A stretch of DNA of 42,270 nucleotides, from contig NZ_RHOF01000035.1 in the NCBI RefSeq assembly GCF_003946445.1, positions 1 through 42,270 of the forward strand, in the 5' to 3' direction. The position numbers and the translations under genes were made by a program. The notes below the pieces were generated by a model, which did not search any database, was not told where the DNA came from, and saw nothing but the letters and a program-made list of their open reading frames with translations. The stretch's first letter is position 1. Every line of letters begins with the position of its first letter. Shown here piece by piece: positions 25,830 through 35,177 of this stretch. The stretch comes from Loigolactobacillus jiayinensis (GTDB taxonomy: Bacteria; Bacillota; Bacilli; Lactobacillales; Lactobacillaceae).

Positions 25830-28430
25830 TTACTCTGCTTGCACAGCTTCATTTTCAAATACTAATTGATCATTTAATAAATTAATATTGATCGTGGTAT
25901 GCGGTGCTACCCGGCTACTAATAATTTCCTTGGCCAATGGGGTTTCTACTTTGCGCGTAATAAACCGCCGCAACGGCCGCGCACCAAAGGCTGGATCATA
26001 GCCTTTATCCGCCAACCATTTTTTAGCACTCTCAGAAATCGTTAAGGTGATCTCCTGGTCAGTTAACCGCTGTTCTAATTGTTCGAGCAACTTAACCACA
26101 ATTGCCTGCACATCACTTAAGCTCAACGGTGTAAACATGATAATATCATCGATTCGGTTAAGAAATTCTGGCTTAAATTTAGTTTGGATCAATTGTTGGA
26201 CTTGTGCTTGACTAGCCGCCGAGATTTGGCCGTGCTCATCAACGCCATCCAGTAGAATTTCTGAACCTAAGTTAGAGGTCATAATAATAATTGTATTTTT
26301 AAAATCAACTGTCCGCCCTTGGCCATCAGTTAAACGCCCATCATCTAATACCTGTAGTAAAATATTAAACACATCAGGATGCGCTTTTTCAACTTCATCT
26401 AGCAACACAATTGAATATGGATTGCGTCGGACAGCTTCAGTTAGTTGGCCACCTTCTTCGTAACCAACGTAACCAGGTGCTGCACCAACTAGCCGCGAAA
26501 CAGACGCTTTTTCCATATATTCACTCATATCAATGCGAACCATATGTGATTCAGAATCAAACAAATTTTCTGCTAACGCCTTCGCTAACTCAGTTTTGCC
26601 GACCCCAGTTGGTCCAAGAAATAGAAACGAGCCTAATGGTCGATTGGGATCTTGTAAGCCCGCTCGTGAGCGTAGTACGGCATCCGTTACTGCTGTCACC
26701 GCTTGATCTTGACCGACAACCCGTTGGTGTAAGCTGTCACCTAGATGCAGTAATTTCTGACGTTCACCTTGAACTAATTTGGCCACTGGGATCCCTGTTT
26801 GCCGGCTAACCACTGCCGCAATTTCATCCTCAGTCACTGATTCCTGAACTAACCAATCATCGGGCCGATCTTGCTTTTCTAAATCGGCTAATTGCTTCTC
26901 CAATTCTGGAATCGTCCCATGTTGTAGCCGTGCTGCTGTCTCTAGGTCATATTTGCCTTGTGCATCTTGTAATTCACGCTTAGCCTTATCCAATTCAGAT
27001 TTTTTAGTGTTAACCGAATTAATGTCTTCCTTTTCGGCTTCCCACTGCATTTTCAAATTATTAGCTTCTTCACGTAAATTACTTAATTCACTTTGTAATT
27101 CAGCTAAACGTTTTTTTGAAACGGCGTCAGTTTCCTTTTTTAAGGCTGCTTCTTCAATTTCCATTTGCATTAAGCGCCGCGTCACTTGATCTAGTTCAGT
27201 CGGCTGTGAATTCATTTCTACATTGATGTTGGCGCTAGCTTCATCGATTAGATCAATTGCCTTATCTGGTAAAAAACGATCGGTCACGTAGCGGTCAGAT
27301 AAAGTTGCCGCCGCCACTAACGCATTATCATGAATTCGAACACCATGAAAAATTTCAAAACGTTCTTTCAAGCCACGTAAAATGCTGATCGTATCTTCAA
27401 CGGTTGGTTCTTGAATTAGAATTCGCTGGAACCGCCGCTCCAAAGCCTTATCCTTTTCCATATATTGCCGATATTCGTCTAAGGTCGTGGCCCCGATCAA
27501 ATGGAGTTCACCCCGAGCCAACATAGGTTTCAATAAATTACCAGCATCCATACTGCCTTCCGTTTTACCGGCGCCAACGATATTGTGGATCTCATCGATG
27601 AAGAGAATGATTTGGCCGTCACTTTTCTTAACAGCTTTCAATACACCCTTAAGGCGCTCTTCAAACTCCCCACGGTATTTTGCCCCCGCAATCAACGCGC
27701 CCATATCCAAACTGAAAATAGTCTTATCCTTTAAGTTATCTGGTACATCCTTATTGACGATTCGTTGTGCTAAACCCTCAACAATGGCAGTTTTACCAAC
27801 ACCTGGTTCACCGATCAGGACTGGATTGTTTTTAGTTTTACGCGACAAAACGCGGATCACGTTACGAATTTCTTCATCCCGGCCAATAATCGGATCTTGA
27901 TCACCAGTCCGAACAGCCTTGACTAAATCAACCCCGTATTTTTCCAACGCTTGATATTGTGCCTCTTGATTTTTTGAAGTCACCCGTTCACCAGCTCGCA
28001 TTTCTGTAATCGTTGCTTGTAATTTAGCCTCTGTGATCCCTGCTTGGGTCAAGAATTGCGTCAATGGATGATACTTTAAGGCCATCAGCGCCAAAATAAC
28101 ACTTTCCGTAGCAATAAAATCATCGTTAAAACTAACCCGCACTTGATCCGCTGCTTGTAGTAATTTATACAAATTTTGGCTCATACTCTGGCCGTACTGT
28201 ACATTACCTTCAACGCCTGGTGTTTCGTCTAATAACTGATCGATTTTTGCTTCAAACTGACCGAGATCAACGCCGACTTTTTCATAGATCTGTCGACCTA
28301 ATTGGCCTGGCTGCACAATAAACTTAAATAAATGTGCCACATCGATTTCTTGATGTTTGCGTGTTACCGCAATCTGTTGCGCTTCAGCTAAAGCATCCTG
28401 TACCGCTTGAGTTGATTTTTCTGGATTCAA
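25830..28430 (-). CDS. clpB: ATP-dependent chaperone ClpB
   Basis: Hexameric disaggregase that rescues aggregated proteins with DnaK after heat stress. The 866-residue protein has the N domain (1-150), first AAA+ module with GEPGVGKT near 200, the coiled-coil M domain (about 400-525), second AAA+ module with GPTGVGKT near 605, and the C-terminal domain. The M domain and absence of a ClpP-binding IGF loop distinguish it from ClpC/ClpE. Start is a TTG at 28430, 8 bases after GGGAGG. A CtsR operator lies just upstream of its promoter. Confidence 0.97.
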   Translation of the reverse strand: MNPEKSTQAVQDALAEAQQIAVTRKHQEIDVAHLFKFIVQPGQLGRQIYEKVGVDLGQFEAKIDQLLDETPGVEGNVQYGQSMSQNLYKLLQAADQVRVSFNDDFIATESVILALMALKYHPLTQFLTQAGITEAKLQATITEMRAGERVTSKNQEAQYQALEKYGVDLVKAVRTGDQDPIIGRDEEIRNVIRVLSRKTKNNPVLIGEPGVGKTAIVEGLAQRIVNKDVPDNLKDKTIFSLDMGALIAGAKYRGEFEERLKGVLKAVKKSDGQIILFIDEIHNIVGAGKTEGSMDAGNLLKPMLARGELHLIGATTLDEYRQYMEKDKALERRFQRILIQEPTVEDTISILRGLKERFEIFHGVRIHDNALVAAATLSDRYVTDRFLPDKAIDLIDEASANINVEMNSQPTELDQVTRRLMQMEIEEAALKKETDAVSKKRLAELQSELSNLREEANNLKMQWEAEKEDINSVNTKKSELDKAKRELQDAQGKYDLETAARLQHGTIPELEKQLADLEKQDRPDDWLVQESVTEDEIAAVVSRQTGIPVAKLVQGERQKLLHLGDSLHQRVVGQDQAVTAVTDAVLRSRAGLQDPNRPLGSFLFLGPTGVGKTELAKALAENLFDSESHMVRIDMSEYMEKASVSRLVGAAPGYVGYEEGGQLTEAVRRNPYSIVLLDEVEKAHPDVFNILLQVLDDGRLTDGQGRTVDFKNTIIIMTSNLGSEILLDGVDEHGQISAASQAQVQQLIQTKFKPEFLNRIDDIIMFTPLSLSDVQAIVVKLLEQLEQRLTDQEITLTISESAKKWLADKGYDPAFGARPLRRFITRKVETPLAKEIISSRVAPHTTININLLNDQLVFENEAVQAE

Positions 28431-28511
28431 ATGACTTACCTCCCGTAAACTATCACTGAAAAAATCGGCAGTTATGCACCACCAATCATCCTTTAACTAG
28501 TTGCTGAATAA

Positions 28512-28540
28512 AGCATATCACGAACCTATGTTCTACTCAA
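28512..28540 (-). promoter_or_regulatory. Promoter of clpB
   Basis: Minus-strand TTGAGT (28535-28540), 17 bases, TATGCT (28512-28517). It lies immediately downstream of the CtsR box. Confidence 0.7.
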
Positions 28541-28544
28541 CTAT

Positions 28545-28561
28545 TTTGACCATCTTTGACT
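28545..28561 (-). promoter_or_regulatory. CtsR operator of clpB
   Basis: Minus-strand AGTCAAA-GAT-GGTCAAA, a full match to the CtsR heptad repeat RGTCAAA-N3-RGTCAAA. It ends 4 bases before the -35. CtsR is the class III heat-shock repressor of Firmicutes; here it should keep clpB low until heat stress. ctsR itself is not in the window. Confidence 0.9.
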
Positions 28562-28624
28562 AATTAAAATGACACCTTACAATAACACGCCTACAAGTCC
28601 GTTTGCTTCCGTCCTAAGACTGAA

Positions 28625-29863
28625 TTATGCCTGACTATTTAATCGTGAAATCTCCAAAATTGTCGCGACAGCTTTCGCCATTACTTGCTCAGACACAAAT
28701 TCATACCGGCCATGCATGTTTTCCGGCCCAGCAAAAATATTAGGTGTTGGCAAGCCCATAAAGGAGATTTTTGAACCATCAGTGCCACCACGAACAGGCT
28801 CGATAATTGGTTTAATACCAAGGTTCTCCATTGCCTTTTTGGCTAGTTCAACACTGGTCATATCTTTTTTCAAAATTTCGCCCATATTATAATATTGATC
28901 AAAAATAGACAGTGTGATCCGTTCCATATCAAATTGTTGATTCAACTTAGCGGCCAATTCTTGGGCACGGGCCTTACGTGCTTCCAATCCTGTACGCTCA
29001 AAATCGCGGATAATGTAGGTCATATCAGCTTCTTCAACATTACCATTTAGCTGGTATAAGTGGAAAAAGCCAGCTAAACCAGCAGTTTTTTCTGGAACTT
29101 CTGCTTGGGGTAAGCCGTTTTGAAAATCAACAGCTAATTGCAGTGCATTGACCATCACGCCTTTAGCAGTGGCAGTATGCACATTTTTGCCTTGAATGTG
29201 CACTTTCATTTCAGCGGCATTAAAAGTTTCATACTCCAGCTGGCCTTCAGTCCCACCATCGACAGTATACGCAAAGGCAGTGTTGAAATCCTGCACGTCA
29301 AAATGATCGGCACCAGTGCCAATCTCTTCATCGGGGCCAAACCCAACACGCAATTCACCATGCTTAATTTCTGGATGTTGAATTAAGTATTCCATTGCCG
29401 TCATGATCTCAGAAACCCCCGCCTTGTCATCACCACCAAGTAGCGTGCTGCCGTCAGTGGTAATCAGTGTATGGCCGGCGTAATTAGCTAAGAATGGGAA
29501 ATCAGTTGTGTTCAAGGTATACTGACCAGCCGCATCTAGCTTAATTTTTGACTGGCCATCATAATTATCAACAATCTGTGGCTTGATCCCTTCAGCATTA
29601 AAATCAGCCGTATCAAAGTGACCTAGAAAACCGATCACTGGTACTGAATGGTCTAAATTACTGGGTAAGGTACCAATCACATAGCCATTTTCTTTTAAAT
29701 AATGAACATTCTGTAAACCAATTGTTCGCATTTCTTGAGCTAAATCTTGCGCAAAAGTAACCAAACTAGGTGTAGACGGAATCGTTGTTGAATCTGGGTT
29801 AGAGCGTGTATTAACCTTAACGTAACGTAAAAAACGGGGTACTAAAGTTGTATAATTAGCCAT
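28625..29863 (-). CDS. pepT: Peptidase T (tripeptidase)
   Basis: Zinc aminotripeptidase of the M20 family, releasing the N-terminal residue of tripeptides in peptide utilisation. At 412 residues it has the expected length. The first zinc site GHFDTADF gives His82 and Asp84; GGDDKAG (about 143-149) contributes the bridging Asp; PDEEIG (about 178-182) the catalytic Glu; DGG near 202 and the late MHGRYEF motif the remaining ligands. A lid or dimerisation domain lies at about 205-320. GGAGG precedes the ATG. It follows trmK-nif3 by 25 bases and may share their transcript. Confidence 0.96.
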   Translation of the reverse strand: MANYTTLVPRFLRYVKVNTRSNPDSTTIPSTPSLVTFAQDLAQEMRTIGLQNVHYLKENGYVIGTLPSNLDHSVPVIGFLGHFDTADFNAEGIKPQIVDNYDGQSKIKLDAAGQYTLNTTDFPFLANYAGHTLITTDGSTLLGGDDKAGVSEIMTAMEYLIQHPEIKHGELRVGFGPDEEIGTGADHFDVQDFNTAFAYTVDGGTEGQLEYETFNAAEMKVHIQGKNVHTATAKGVMVNALQLAVDFQNGLPQAEVPEKTAGLAGFFHLYQLNGNVEEADMTYIIRDFERTGLEARKARAQELAAKLNQQFDMERITLSIFDQYYNMGEILKKDMTSVELAKKAMENLGIKPIIEPVRGGTDGSKISFMGLPTPNIFAGPENMHGRYEFVSEQVMAKAVATILEISRLNSQA

Positions 29864-29888
29864 TTAATTGACCTCCAATAAAATTATG

Positions 29889-31025
29889 TTAATCGTTAGT
29901 TGAACTTATAAACGTAAACGGATCAGTACTCAACGTTGACGCCATAAACGTCACGTCAGTCCAGGCCAGTGCTTGTGCCCACTGTTCAAATAGCGGTATC
30001 GCCTTAGTCTTAACAATACTTTCGATATGGTGTCCTGGATCAACTGCTGATAAGCCCGCCGCCAACATATCGTGCGCCGTATGATAATAAACGTCGCCAG
30101 TTACAAAAACATTAGCTTGTTGCTGTAGCACCGCTGGATAGAATTTACCACCGTCACCGCCAATCACCGCCACCCGTTTAACTAGGTCGTCAGGATTATG
30201 AGTGACTAGGCGCAGCCCATTAACCGCAAAAACTGTTCGTGTGAATTCCGCAAACTGGCGAATCGTCATCGTTTTGCTAGGCTCACCAACGCGGCCAATC
30301 CCAAATTGCTCACCAGTTGCGTTGTCTAACGTAAACAAATCATAGGCTGGCTCCTCATAGGGATGCGTACTGAACATTGCCGCCAACACCGGGTTAGTTA
30401 AGTCTTCAGGAAAAACAACTTCAACCTTGGTTTCCGCTACGGCTTCTGCTCGTCCAACCTGACCAATAAACGGCTGTGCGCCATTGTCTGGTGTAAAGCG
30501 GCCAGTCCCAGCATAGCTAAAACTAGCCGCTGAATAATCACCAAGCTGACCAGCACCAGCCGCCGCTAACGCCTGCCGCATCGCTGCTGCATTGGCTTCT
30601 GGCACATAGGTGGCCAATTTCTTGATACGCCGGCGATAGCTTGGTTGTAGTACCTGTATATTTTGCAATTGTAATTGTTCAGCTAACCAATCATTCATGC
30701 CACCATTAGCGCTATCTAAATTCGTATGTGCGGCATAAACGGCGATATGATGGCGCAATAGTTCTGCATACATGGCGTTTTGCGGATCATCAGTTACCAG
30801 ATTCTTAGCTGGATGGAAAACAACAGGATGATGGGTAAAAATAAAATCAACTTTTTTGGCAATGGCTTCTTTAACAACTTCCGGCCGCACATCTAACGTC
30901 ACTAAAACGCGATGAATCGTCTGTTGCGTTGAACCGATCTGCATCCCAACTGGATCACCTTGTTCCGCCAAATAGCGTGGCGCAAATTGTTCAAAGCGTT
31001 GAATAAAATCCTTGACCTTAACCAT
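29889..31025 (-). CDS. Nif3-like dinuclear metal centre protein (YqfO-like)
   Basis: A 378-residue protein of the Nif3/YqfO family. It has the metal-binding FTHHPVVFHP (His65, His66), AAHTNLDSANGG (His/Asp near 104-108) and a late DVYYHTAHD. The middle third (about 125-235) is the PII-like insert domain typical of YqfO. Members form hexamers with two metals per subunit; the reaction is uncertain, with GTP cyclohydrolase I-like activity suggested but not settled. It overlaps the end of trmK by 8 bases, an arrangement conserved from Bacillus (trmK-yqfO), so both probably act together in some way. Confidence 0.9.
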   Translation of the reverse strand: MVKVKDFIQRFEQFAPRYLAEQGDPVGMQIGSTQQTIHRVLVTLDVRPEVVKEAIAKKVDFIFTHHPVVFHPAKNLVTDDPQNAMYAELLRHHIAVYAAHTNLDSANGGMNDWLAEQLQLQNIQVLQPSYRRRIKKLATYVPEANAAAMRQALAAAGAGQLGDYSAASFSYAGTGRFTPDNGAQPFIGQVGRAEAVAETKVEVVFPEDLTNPVLAAMFSTHPYEEPAYDLFTLDNATGEQFGIGRVGEPSKTMTIRQFAEFTRTVFAVNGLRLVTHNPDDLVKRVAVIGGDGGKFYPAVLQQQANVFVTGDVYYHTAHDMLAAGLSAVDPGHHIESIVKTKAIPLFEQWAQALAWTDVTFMASTLSTDPFTFISSTND

Positions 31026-31716
31026 GAAGCACCTCCATAATTTGCTGATTTTCCGCTTGTAACGCAGTCATTTTAGCTTGTGGTACATTTTGCGCTTGTG
31101 CTAGATTTGCTAAAATACGCTGATTAGTCAAGTGTTGATGTTGCCATTTAGCCTGAAATTCTGGCGTTTTAGCTTGCATTAACAATGGCCCAAATTTAAT
31201 TTGCTGCGCTGTATAGCTCACAGAGTGCGAACTTGGCTCAGCAACTATAATTTCATAGGTATGTTGATCTTCACGTAAAATTGTTTCGGCAACAATCCTA
31301 AATTGTTGCTGCATTAACCAAGTACGCACTACATCTTCTTGCACATTTGGCTCTAGCACCAACCGTTTCACTGTTTTCAACGTTTGCCAGCCACGGGCTA
31401 AAATATCGCGAATCAAGATACCACCCATACCAGCGATCACGACTGTATCAATTTGATCAGCAACTTGGATTGCCGCTAAGCCATCCGCTAAGCGCACCTG
31501 AATCTGTGCGGCCAGCCCAGCTTCAGCAATAGCAGTTTCTGCCCGTGAAAATGGTCCAGCAATTACTTCGCCAGCCACTGCGTAATCGATTTTACCACTG
31601 GCCACTAAATTAATCGGCACCAGCGCATGATCGGAGCCAATATCAGCTAGCCGCGCCCCTTGAGGAACGTAACCCGCAACTGCACTTAAACGCTTTGTTA
31701 AATGATGTTTATTCAC
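31018..31716 (-). CDS. trmK: tRNA (adenine(22)-N1)-methyltransferase TrmK
   Basis: Class I methyltransferase that puts a methyl group on A22 in the tRNA D loop. The 233-residue protein starts with the SAM-binding segment LADIGSDHALVPINL, GEVIAGPFSRAET, RLADGL, and VIAGMGG near 90-96, then the C-terminal coiled-coil part. A TTG at 31725 is in frame, but AAGGGA sits 9 bases before the GTG at 31716; that is preferred. TrmK-type genes lie between rpoD and yqfO in Bacillus and here. An extended -10 promoter at 31752-31760 is nearby. Confidence 0.93.
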   Translation of the reverse strand: MNKHHLTKRLSAVAGYVPQGARLADIGSDHALVPINLVASGKIDYAVAGEVIAGPFSRAETAIAEAGLAAQIQVRLADGLAAIQVADQIDTVVIAGMGGILIRDILARGWQTLKTVKRLVLEPNVQEDVVRTWLMQQQFRIVAETILREDQHTYEIIVAEPSSHSVSYTAQQIKFGPLLMQAKTPEFQAKWQHQHLTNQRILANLAQAQNVPQAKMTALQAENQQIMEVLHG

Positions 31717-31751
31717 ACTATTCAATCCCTTATTTGACAGATATTACTTCT

Positions 31752-31760
31752 ATTGTAACA
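31752..31760 (-). promoter_or_regulatory. Extended -10 promoter of trmK
   Basis: Minus-strand TGT-TACAAT, 36 bases before the trmK start and downstream of the rpoD terminator. Confidence 0.5.
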
Positions 31761-31829
31761 GCCAACCGCACCATTTAAAATGTTTTCTCGCCACTTTACT
31801 GACGCCGCTCACCACAAATTTTTCCAAAC

Positions 31830-31859
31830 AAAAAAAGCAAACACCGTAACGATGTTTGC
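31830..31859 (-). terminator. Terminator of rpoD
   Basis: GCAAACA-CG and CG-TGTTTGC form a 9-bp stem with one mismatch and a 3-base loop (31837-31859), followed on the minus strand by seven T (31830-31836). It starts about 14 bases after the rpoD stop. Confidence 0.85.
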
Positions 31860-31872
31860 CTTAAGCTAAAAT

Positions 31873-32985
31873 CTATTCTAAGAAATCTTTTAATTGTTTT
31901 GAACGACTTGGATGGCGTAACTTCCGTAACGCCTTCGCTTCAATCTGACGAATCCGTTCACGGGTAACGCCAAAGACTTTACCGACTTCTTCCAAAGTCC
32001 GCGTCCGCCCATCATCTAGGCCAAAACGTAACCGTAAAACATTTTCTTCACGATCAGTCAAGGTATCCAAAACGCTTTCCAATTGTTCTTTCAACAATTC
32101 ATAAGCTGCATGATCCGCTGGACTAGTAGCATCTTGGTCTTCAATGAAGTCACCTAAATGTGAGTCATCCTCTTCACCAATTGGTGTTTCCAACGATACA
32201 GGCTCTTGCGCGATCTTTAAGATCTCCCGAACCTTATCCGTTGGCATATCCATTTCTGCACCAATTTCTTCAGGTGTTGGTTCACGCCCTAAATCCTGTA
32301 ACAATTGACGTTGGATTCGAATCAATTTATTGATTGTTTCGACCATATGAACGGGAATACGAATTGTCCGCGCCTGATCGGCAATCGCACGGGTAATTGC
32401 CTGACGAATCCACCACGTGGCATAAGTTGAAAATTTAAAACCTTTACGGTAATCAAATTTCTCAACAGCCTTCATCAAGCCCATGTTACCTTCTTGAATC
32501 AAGTCCAAGAATTGCATTCCACGGCCAACATAACGTTTAGCAATTGAAACAACCAGCCGTAAATTAGCTTCCGCCAGACGTTGTTTAGCTTCGCCGTCAC
32601 TTTGTTCGATTTTTAAAGCCAAGGCAACTTCTTCATCAGCCGTTAACAGCGGTACTCGGCCAATTTCCTTCAAATACATCCGTACTGGATCATTGATCTT
32701 GATCCCAGCTGGTGCCGATACATCATGCAACGCTTTTTTAGAAACTTTCTTTTCTTTCTTCAAGCTTTGTTGTGAAGGTTCACCGTTTTCATCAACAACA
32801 CTGATTCCTTGGTCTTCAATTCGCAAAATGACTTTCTCAATTGCTTCAGACTGCAAATTGAATGGCGCAACGATCTGCTCAGTCAGCTTATCCTCCTGAA
32901 TTTGCTTTTCAGGCTTATATTCCTTGATGAGTGCTTTGAGCGCCGTTTCCAGTTTCTTATTACTCTTCACAGTCTCTTTTGCCAT
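31873..32985 (-). CDS. rpoD: Primary RNA polymerase sigma factor (sigma-A)
   Basis: Housekeeping sigma-70 factor, 370 residues, the usual size for Gram-positive sigma-A. It has an N-terminal 1.1-like region (about 1-75), a Lys-rich spacer, region 1.2 ([17 protein letters not shown]), region 2 with the -10 recognising [25 protein letters not shown] and [11 protein letters not shown], region 3, and region 4.2 with [30 protein letters not shown] for -35 binding. GGGAGG precedes the ATG. It follows dnaG in the classic macromolecular-synthesis order but has a promoter of its own at 33104-33131. Confidence 0.98.
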   Translation of the reverse strand: MAKETVKSNKKLETALKALIKEYKPEKQIQEDKLTEQIVAPFNLQSEAIEKVILRIEDQGISVVDENGEPSQQSLKKEKKVSKKALHDVSAPAGIKINDPVRMYLKEIGRVPLLTADEEVALALKIEQSDGEAKQRLAEANLRLVVSIAKRYVGRGMQFLDLIQEGNMGLMKAVEKFDYRKGFKFSTYATWWIRQAITRAIADQARTIRIPVHMVETINKLIRIQRQLLQDLGREPTPEEIGAEMDMPTDKVREILKIAQEPVSLETPIGEEDDSHLGDFIEDQDATSPADHAAYELLKEQLESVLDTLTDREENVLRLRFGLDDGRTRTLEEVGKVFGVTRERIRQIEAKALRKLRHPSRSKQLKDFLE

Positions 32986-33103
32986 TAAATCGGCCTCCCT
33001 ATTTCAATCTCACTATAATCACTACTTAATATCCCTAAAAATGAGCATCTAATAATTTACAACCGCAGTTTCACTCACTATCGTGTCTATCATAACGCTA
33101 ATA

Positions 33104-33131
33104 AATATATTGGTACACTGTAGCTACTCAA
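33104..33131 (-). promoter_or_regulatory. Candidate promoter of rpoD
   Basis: Minus-strand TTGAGT (33126-33131), 16 bases, TATATT (33104-33109) in the dnaG-rpoD gap of 179 bases. It would let rpoD be transcribed apart from dnaG. Confidence 0.5.
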
Positions 33132-33164
33132 TTTAGTTCAATAAAAATTACTTTTTCAACTACT

Positions 33165-35015
33165 CTAGCCAACATCAGAATCGCCGGCTGGTTGCATTTG
33201 CCGTTTCAGGCGAATAATTGTTTGAACCGCATTTAGCGAACCAATACTATCCCCGTTACGACTAGCCTCTTGTAATTGAGTCTGCGCCGCGGATAACTGT
33301 TGCTCCAGACTAGCCTGTTGCAGGGCCCGTAAATAATCCTGAAATTGTTCCTGGACCGTCTGCTCATCAAAGACCATTTGATCTATGGTGATCACCAAAC
33401 CTTGCAACCGATCATCCGTTACTTGATCCATAAATTGTGCAATAACAAAATGATCATGCACGGCAAAATAAGTAGTTGCCAGTTGGTAGATCACCTGATA
33501 TGGTTCATGGATAAAATGAAAATCAGTCTGATTTTGCATAGCAACCCGGACATCAGCTAATTTAAAATATAGATTCAGCAAGCCACGCTCTGCGCGCTCC
33601 GCACGCGTTAGCTTAGCTTGTTGCTGATGCACCTGCGGCGGTGGCGCAATCTCGTGTCGGGCTTGTGGCGCCGCTTGTCGTTGCGCCGTCGCATCAACCA
33701 AATAGTCCTGTAACTGGGTCACTAACGCCTCATAAGTGACCTGTAAAGAGTCACTGAGTCGATTTAGATAAATATCCCGTTCGACCGCCGAGCTCACATT
33801 GACTAGCTCATGTAACGCCGCATCAATGTACGTTAACTTATCCTGTTCATTATCCAAATTACGGTCTTGCTTTAAATAGCGTAGCCGGAAACCGACAGCT
33901 GTTTCCATCCCGCCAGTTAAGACGTCACGAAAACGTTCCGCACCATACTTTTTAACGTATTCGTCTGGATCTAATTGTTCTGGTAAGGTCACAATACTCA
34001 GCTGAAAACGCGGATCGTTGTGCAATAAAGTAATGACCCGGTTAGTCGCCTTCATACCTGGTTGGTCACCATCGTAACACACGATCAAATGCTCAGTCGC
34101 CCGTTGCAACAGATAAAGTTGCTCATTGGTCAAGCTAGTCCCCATTGAAGCAACACCATACTTAATACCAGCTCGATAAGCAGCAATCACATCCATAAAA
34201 CCTTCAAATAACACAACTTGCTTGGCCTTACGAATCTCAGCCTTAGCTAAATCAAAATTAAATAGAACGTCACGCTTATTAAATAAATCAGTTTCTGGAC
34301 TATTTAGATACTTCGGCTGATTTTCACGTTTAGTCAAGGCGCGACCAGAAAAAGCGATCACGTTACCTTGACCATCTTTAATTGGAAACATCACCCGATC
34401 AACAAAACGATCCCGCAATGTTCCATCACTATTTTCAGTAAATAAACCAGAATGGCGTAATAAATTAAAATCAAGTTTTTTCTCTGCAAAAAAACGGGTC
34501 AATAAATTATTTTCATCTGGGGCATAACCAATATTAAACGTTTCTAATAAATCTGGAGACAATTGACGCTGCTGCGTATATGCTAACGCCGTTTCACCAA
34601 GTTTGGTATTCAGTAAAATATGTTGGAATAAAGCTGCGGCATCCGCATAAAGCTGACGTAATTGCTGCTGCTGTGAATTAGGAGCTACTTCATTGCTCGC
34701 ATGATCAGCATAATTAGACAGATCAATATTAACATGACCTAACTCAGCAACCCGCGTCACCGCTTCCGGAAAAGAAAGACTTTCGATTTCCATGATAAAT
34801 TTAAAAACATTACCACCACGGCCACAACTGAAACAATGAAAAATTTGCTTGTCTTCAGTTACTGAAAATGACGGTGTGCGCTCTTCATGAAAGGGACATA
34901 AGCCAAATAAATTACGACCAGATTTCTTTAACTGCACATATTGTCCAACGACATCAGTGATGTTAACAGCATCGCGAATTTGTTCCACAACGTCCTCTGG
35001 AATTCTTGTTGCCAC
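33165..35015 (-). CDS. dnaG: DNA primase DnaG
   Basis: Makes RNA primers at the replication fork together with the DnaB-type helicase. The 616-residue protein has the CHC2 zinc finger (Cys40, His43, Cys61, Cys64 in CPFH...CFSC), the RNA polymerase core with TOPRIM (FEGFMDV and YDGDQPG), and the helical C-terminal helicase-binding domain (about 480-616). The frame extends to 35063, but that stretch is a 5' leader with a hairpin; AAGGTGA lies before the GTG at 35015, giving MATRIPEDVVEQIR, the family start. It lies between glyS and rpoD. Confidence 0.96.
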   Translation of the reverse strand: MATRIPEDVVEQIRDAVNITDVVGQYVQLKKSGRNLFGLCPFHEERTPSFSVTEDKQIFHCFSCGRGGNVFKFIMEIESLSFPEAVTRVAELGHVNIDLSNYADHASNEVAPNSQQQQLRQLYADAAALFQHILLNTKLGETALAYTQQRQLSPDLLETFNIGYAPDENNLLTRFFAEKKLDFNLLRHSGLFTENSDGTLRDRFVDRVMFPIKDGQGNVIAFSGRALTKRENQPKYLNSPETDLFNKRDVLFNFDLAKAEIRKAKQVVLFEGFMDVIAAYRAGIKYGVASMGTSLTNEQLYLLQRATEHLIVCYDGDQPGMKATNRVITLLHNDPRFQLSIVTLPEQLDPDEYVKKYGAERFRDVLTGGMETAVGFRLRYLKQDRNLDNEQDKLTYIDAALHELVNVSSAVERDIYLNRLSDSLQVTYEALVTQLQDYLVDATAQRQAAPQARHEIAPPPQVHQQQAKLTRAERAERGLLNLYFKLADVRVAMQNQTDFHFIHEPYQVIYQLATTYFAVHDHFVIAQFMDQVTDDRLQGLVITIDQMVFDEQTVQEQFQDYLRALQQASLEQQLSAAQTQLQEASRNGDSIGSLNAVQTIIRLKRQMQPAGDSDVG

Positions 35016-35048
35016 ATTGATCACCTTACTCTCAAGCCATAAGCTTCG

Positions 35049-35079
35049 AAAAGTCGCACCCAAAATGAGTGCGACTTTT
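35049..35079 (-). terminator. Hairpin in the dnaG leader, terminator or attenuator
   Basis: Arms AAAAGTCGCAC and GTGCGACTTTT (35049-35059, 35069-35079) form a perfect 11-bp stem with a 9-base loop; four U end the 3' arm. It lies between the candidate dnaG promoter (35112-35140) and the dnaG start, and also downstream of glyS. It could end glyQS transcripts and limit dnaG transcription. Confidence 0.65.
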
Positions 35080-35111
35080 CAGAGCCGAACGAGCACAAAA
35101 ATACATCATTA

Positions 35112-35140
35112 ACTATAGCACAAGCTGGCTGAACCAGCAA
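35112..35140 (-). promoter_or_regulatory. Promoter of dnaG
   Basis: Minus-strand TTGCTG (35135-35140), 17 bases, TATAGT (35112-35117). It lies 97 bases upstream of the dnaG start and upstream of the leader hairpin. Confidence 0.6.
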
Positions 35141-35177
35141 CCGGTTTGCTTGTAGTTTAATTTTTTATTATAACACG

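Noticed and set aside
27487-27900. Plus-strand open frame of 137 codons
   Set aside because: Lies wholly antisense to conserved clpB codons; no ribosome site; a shadow.
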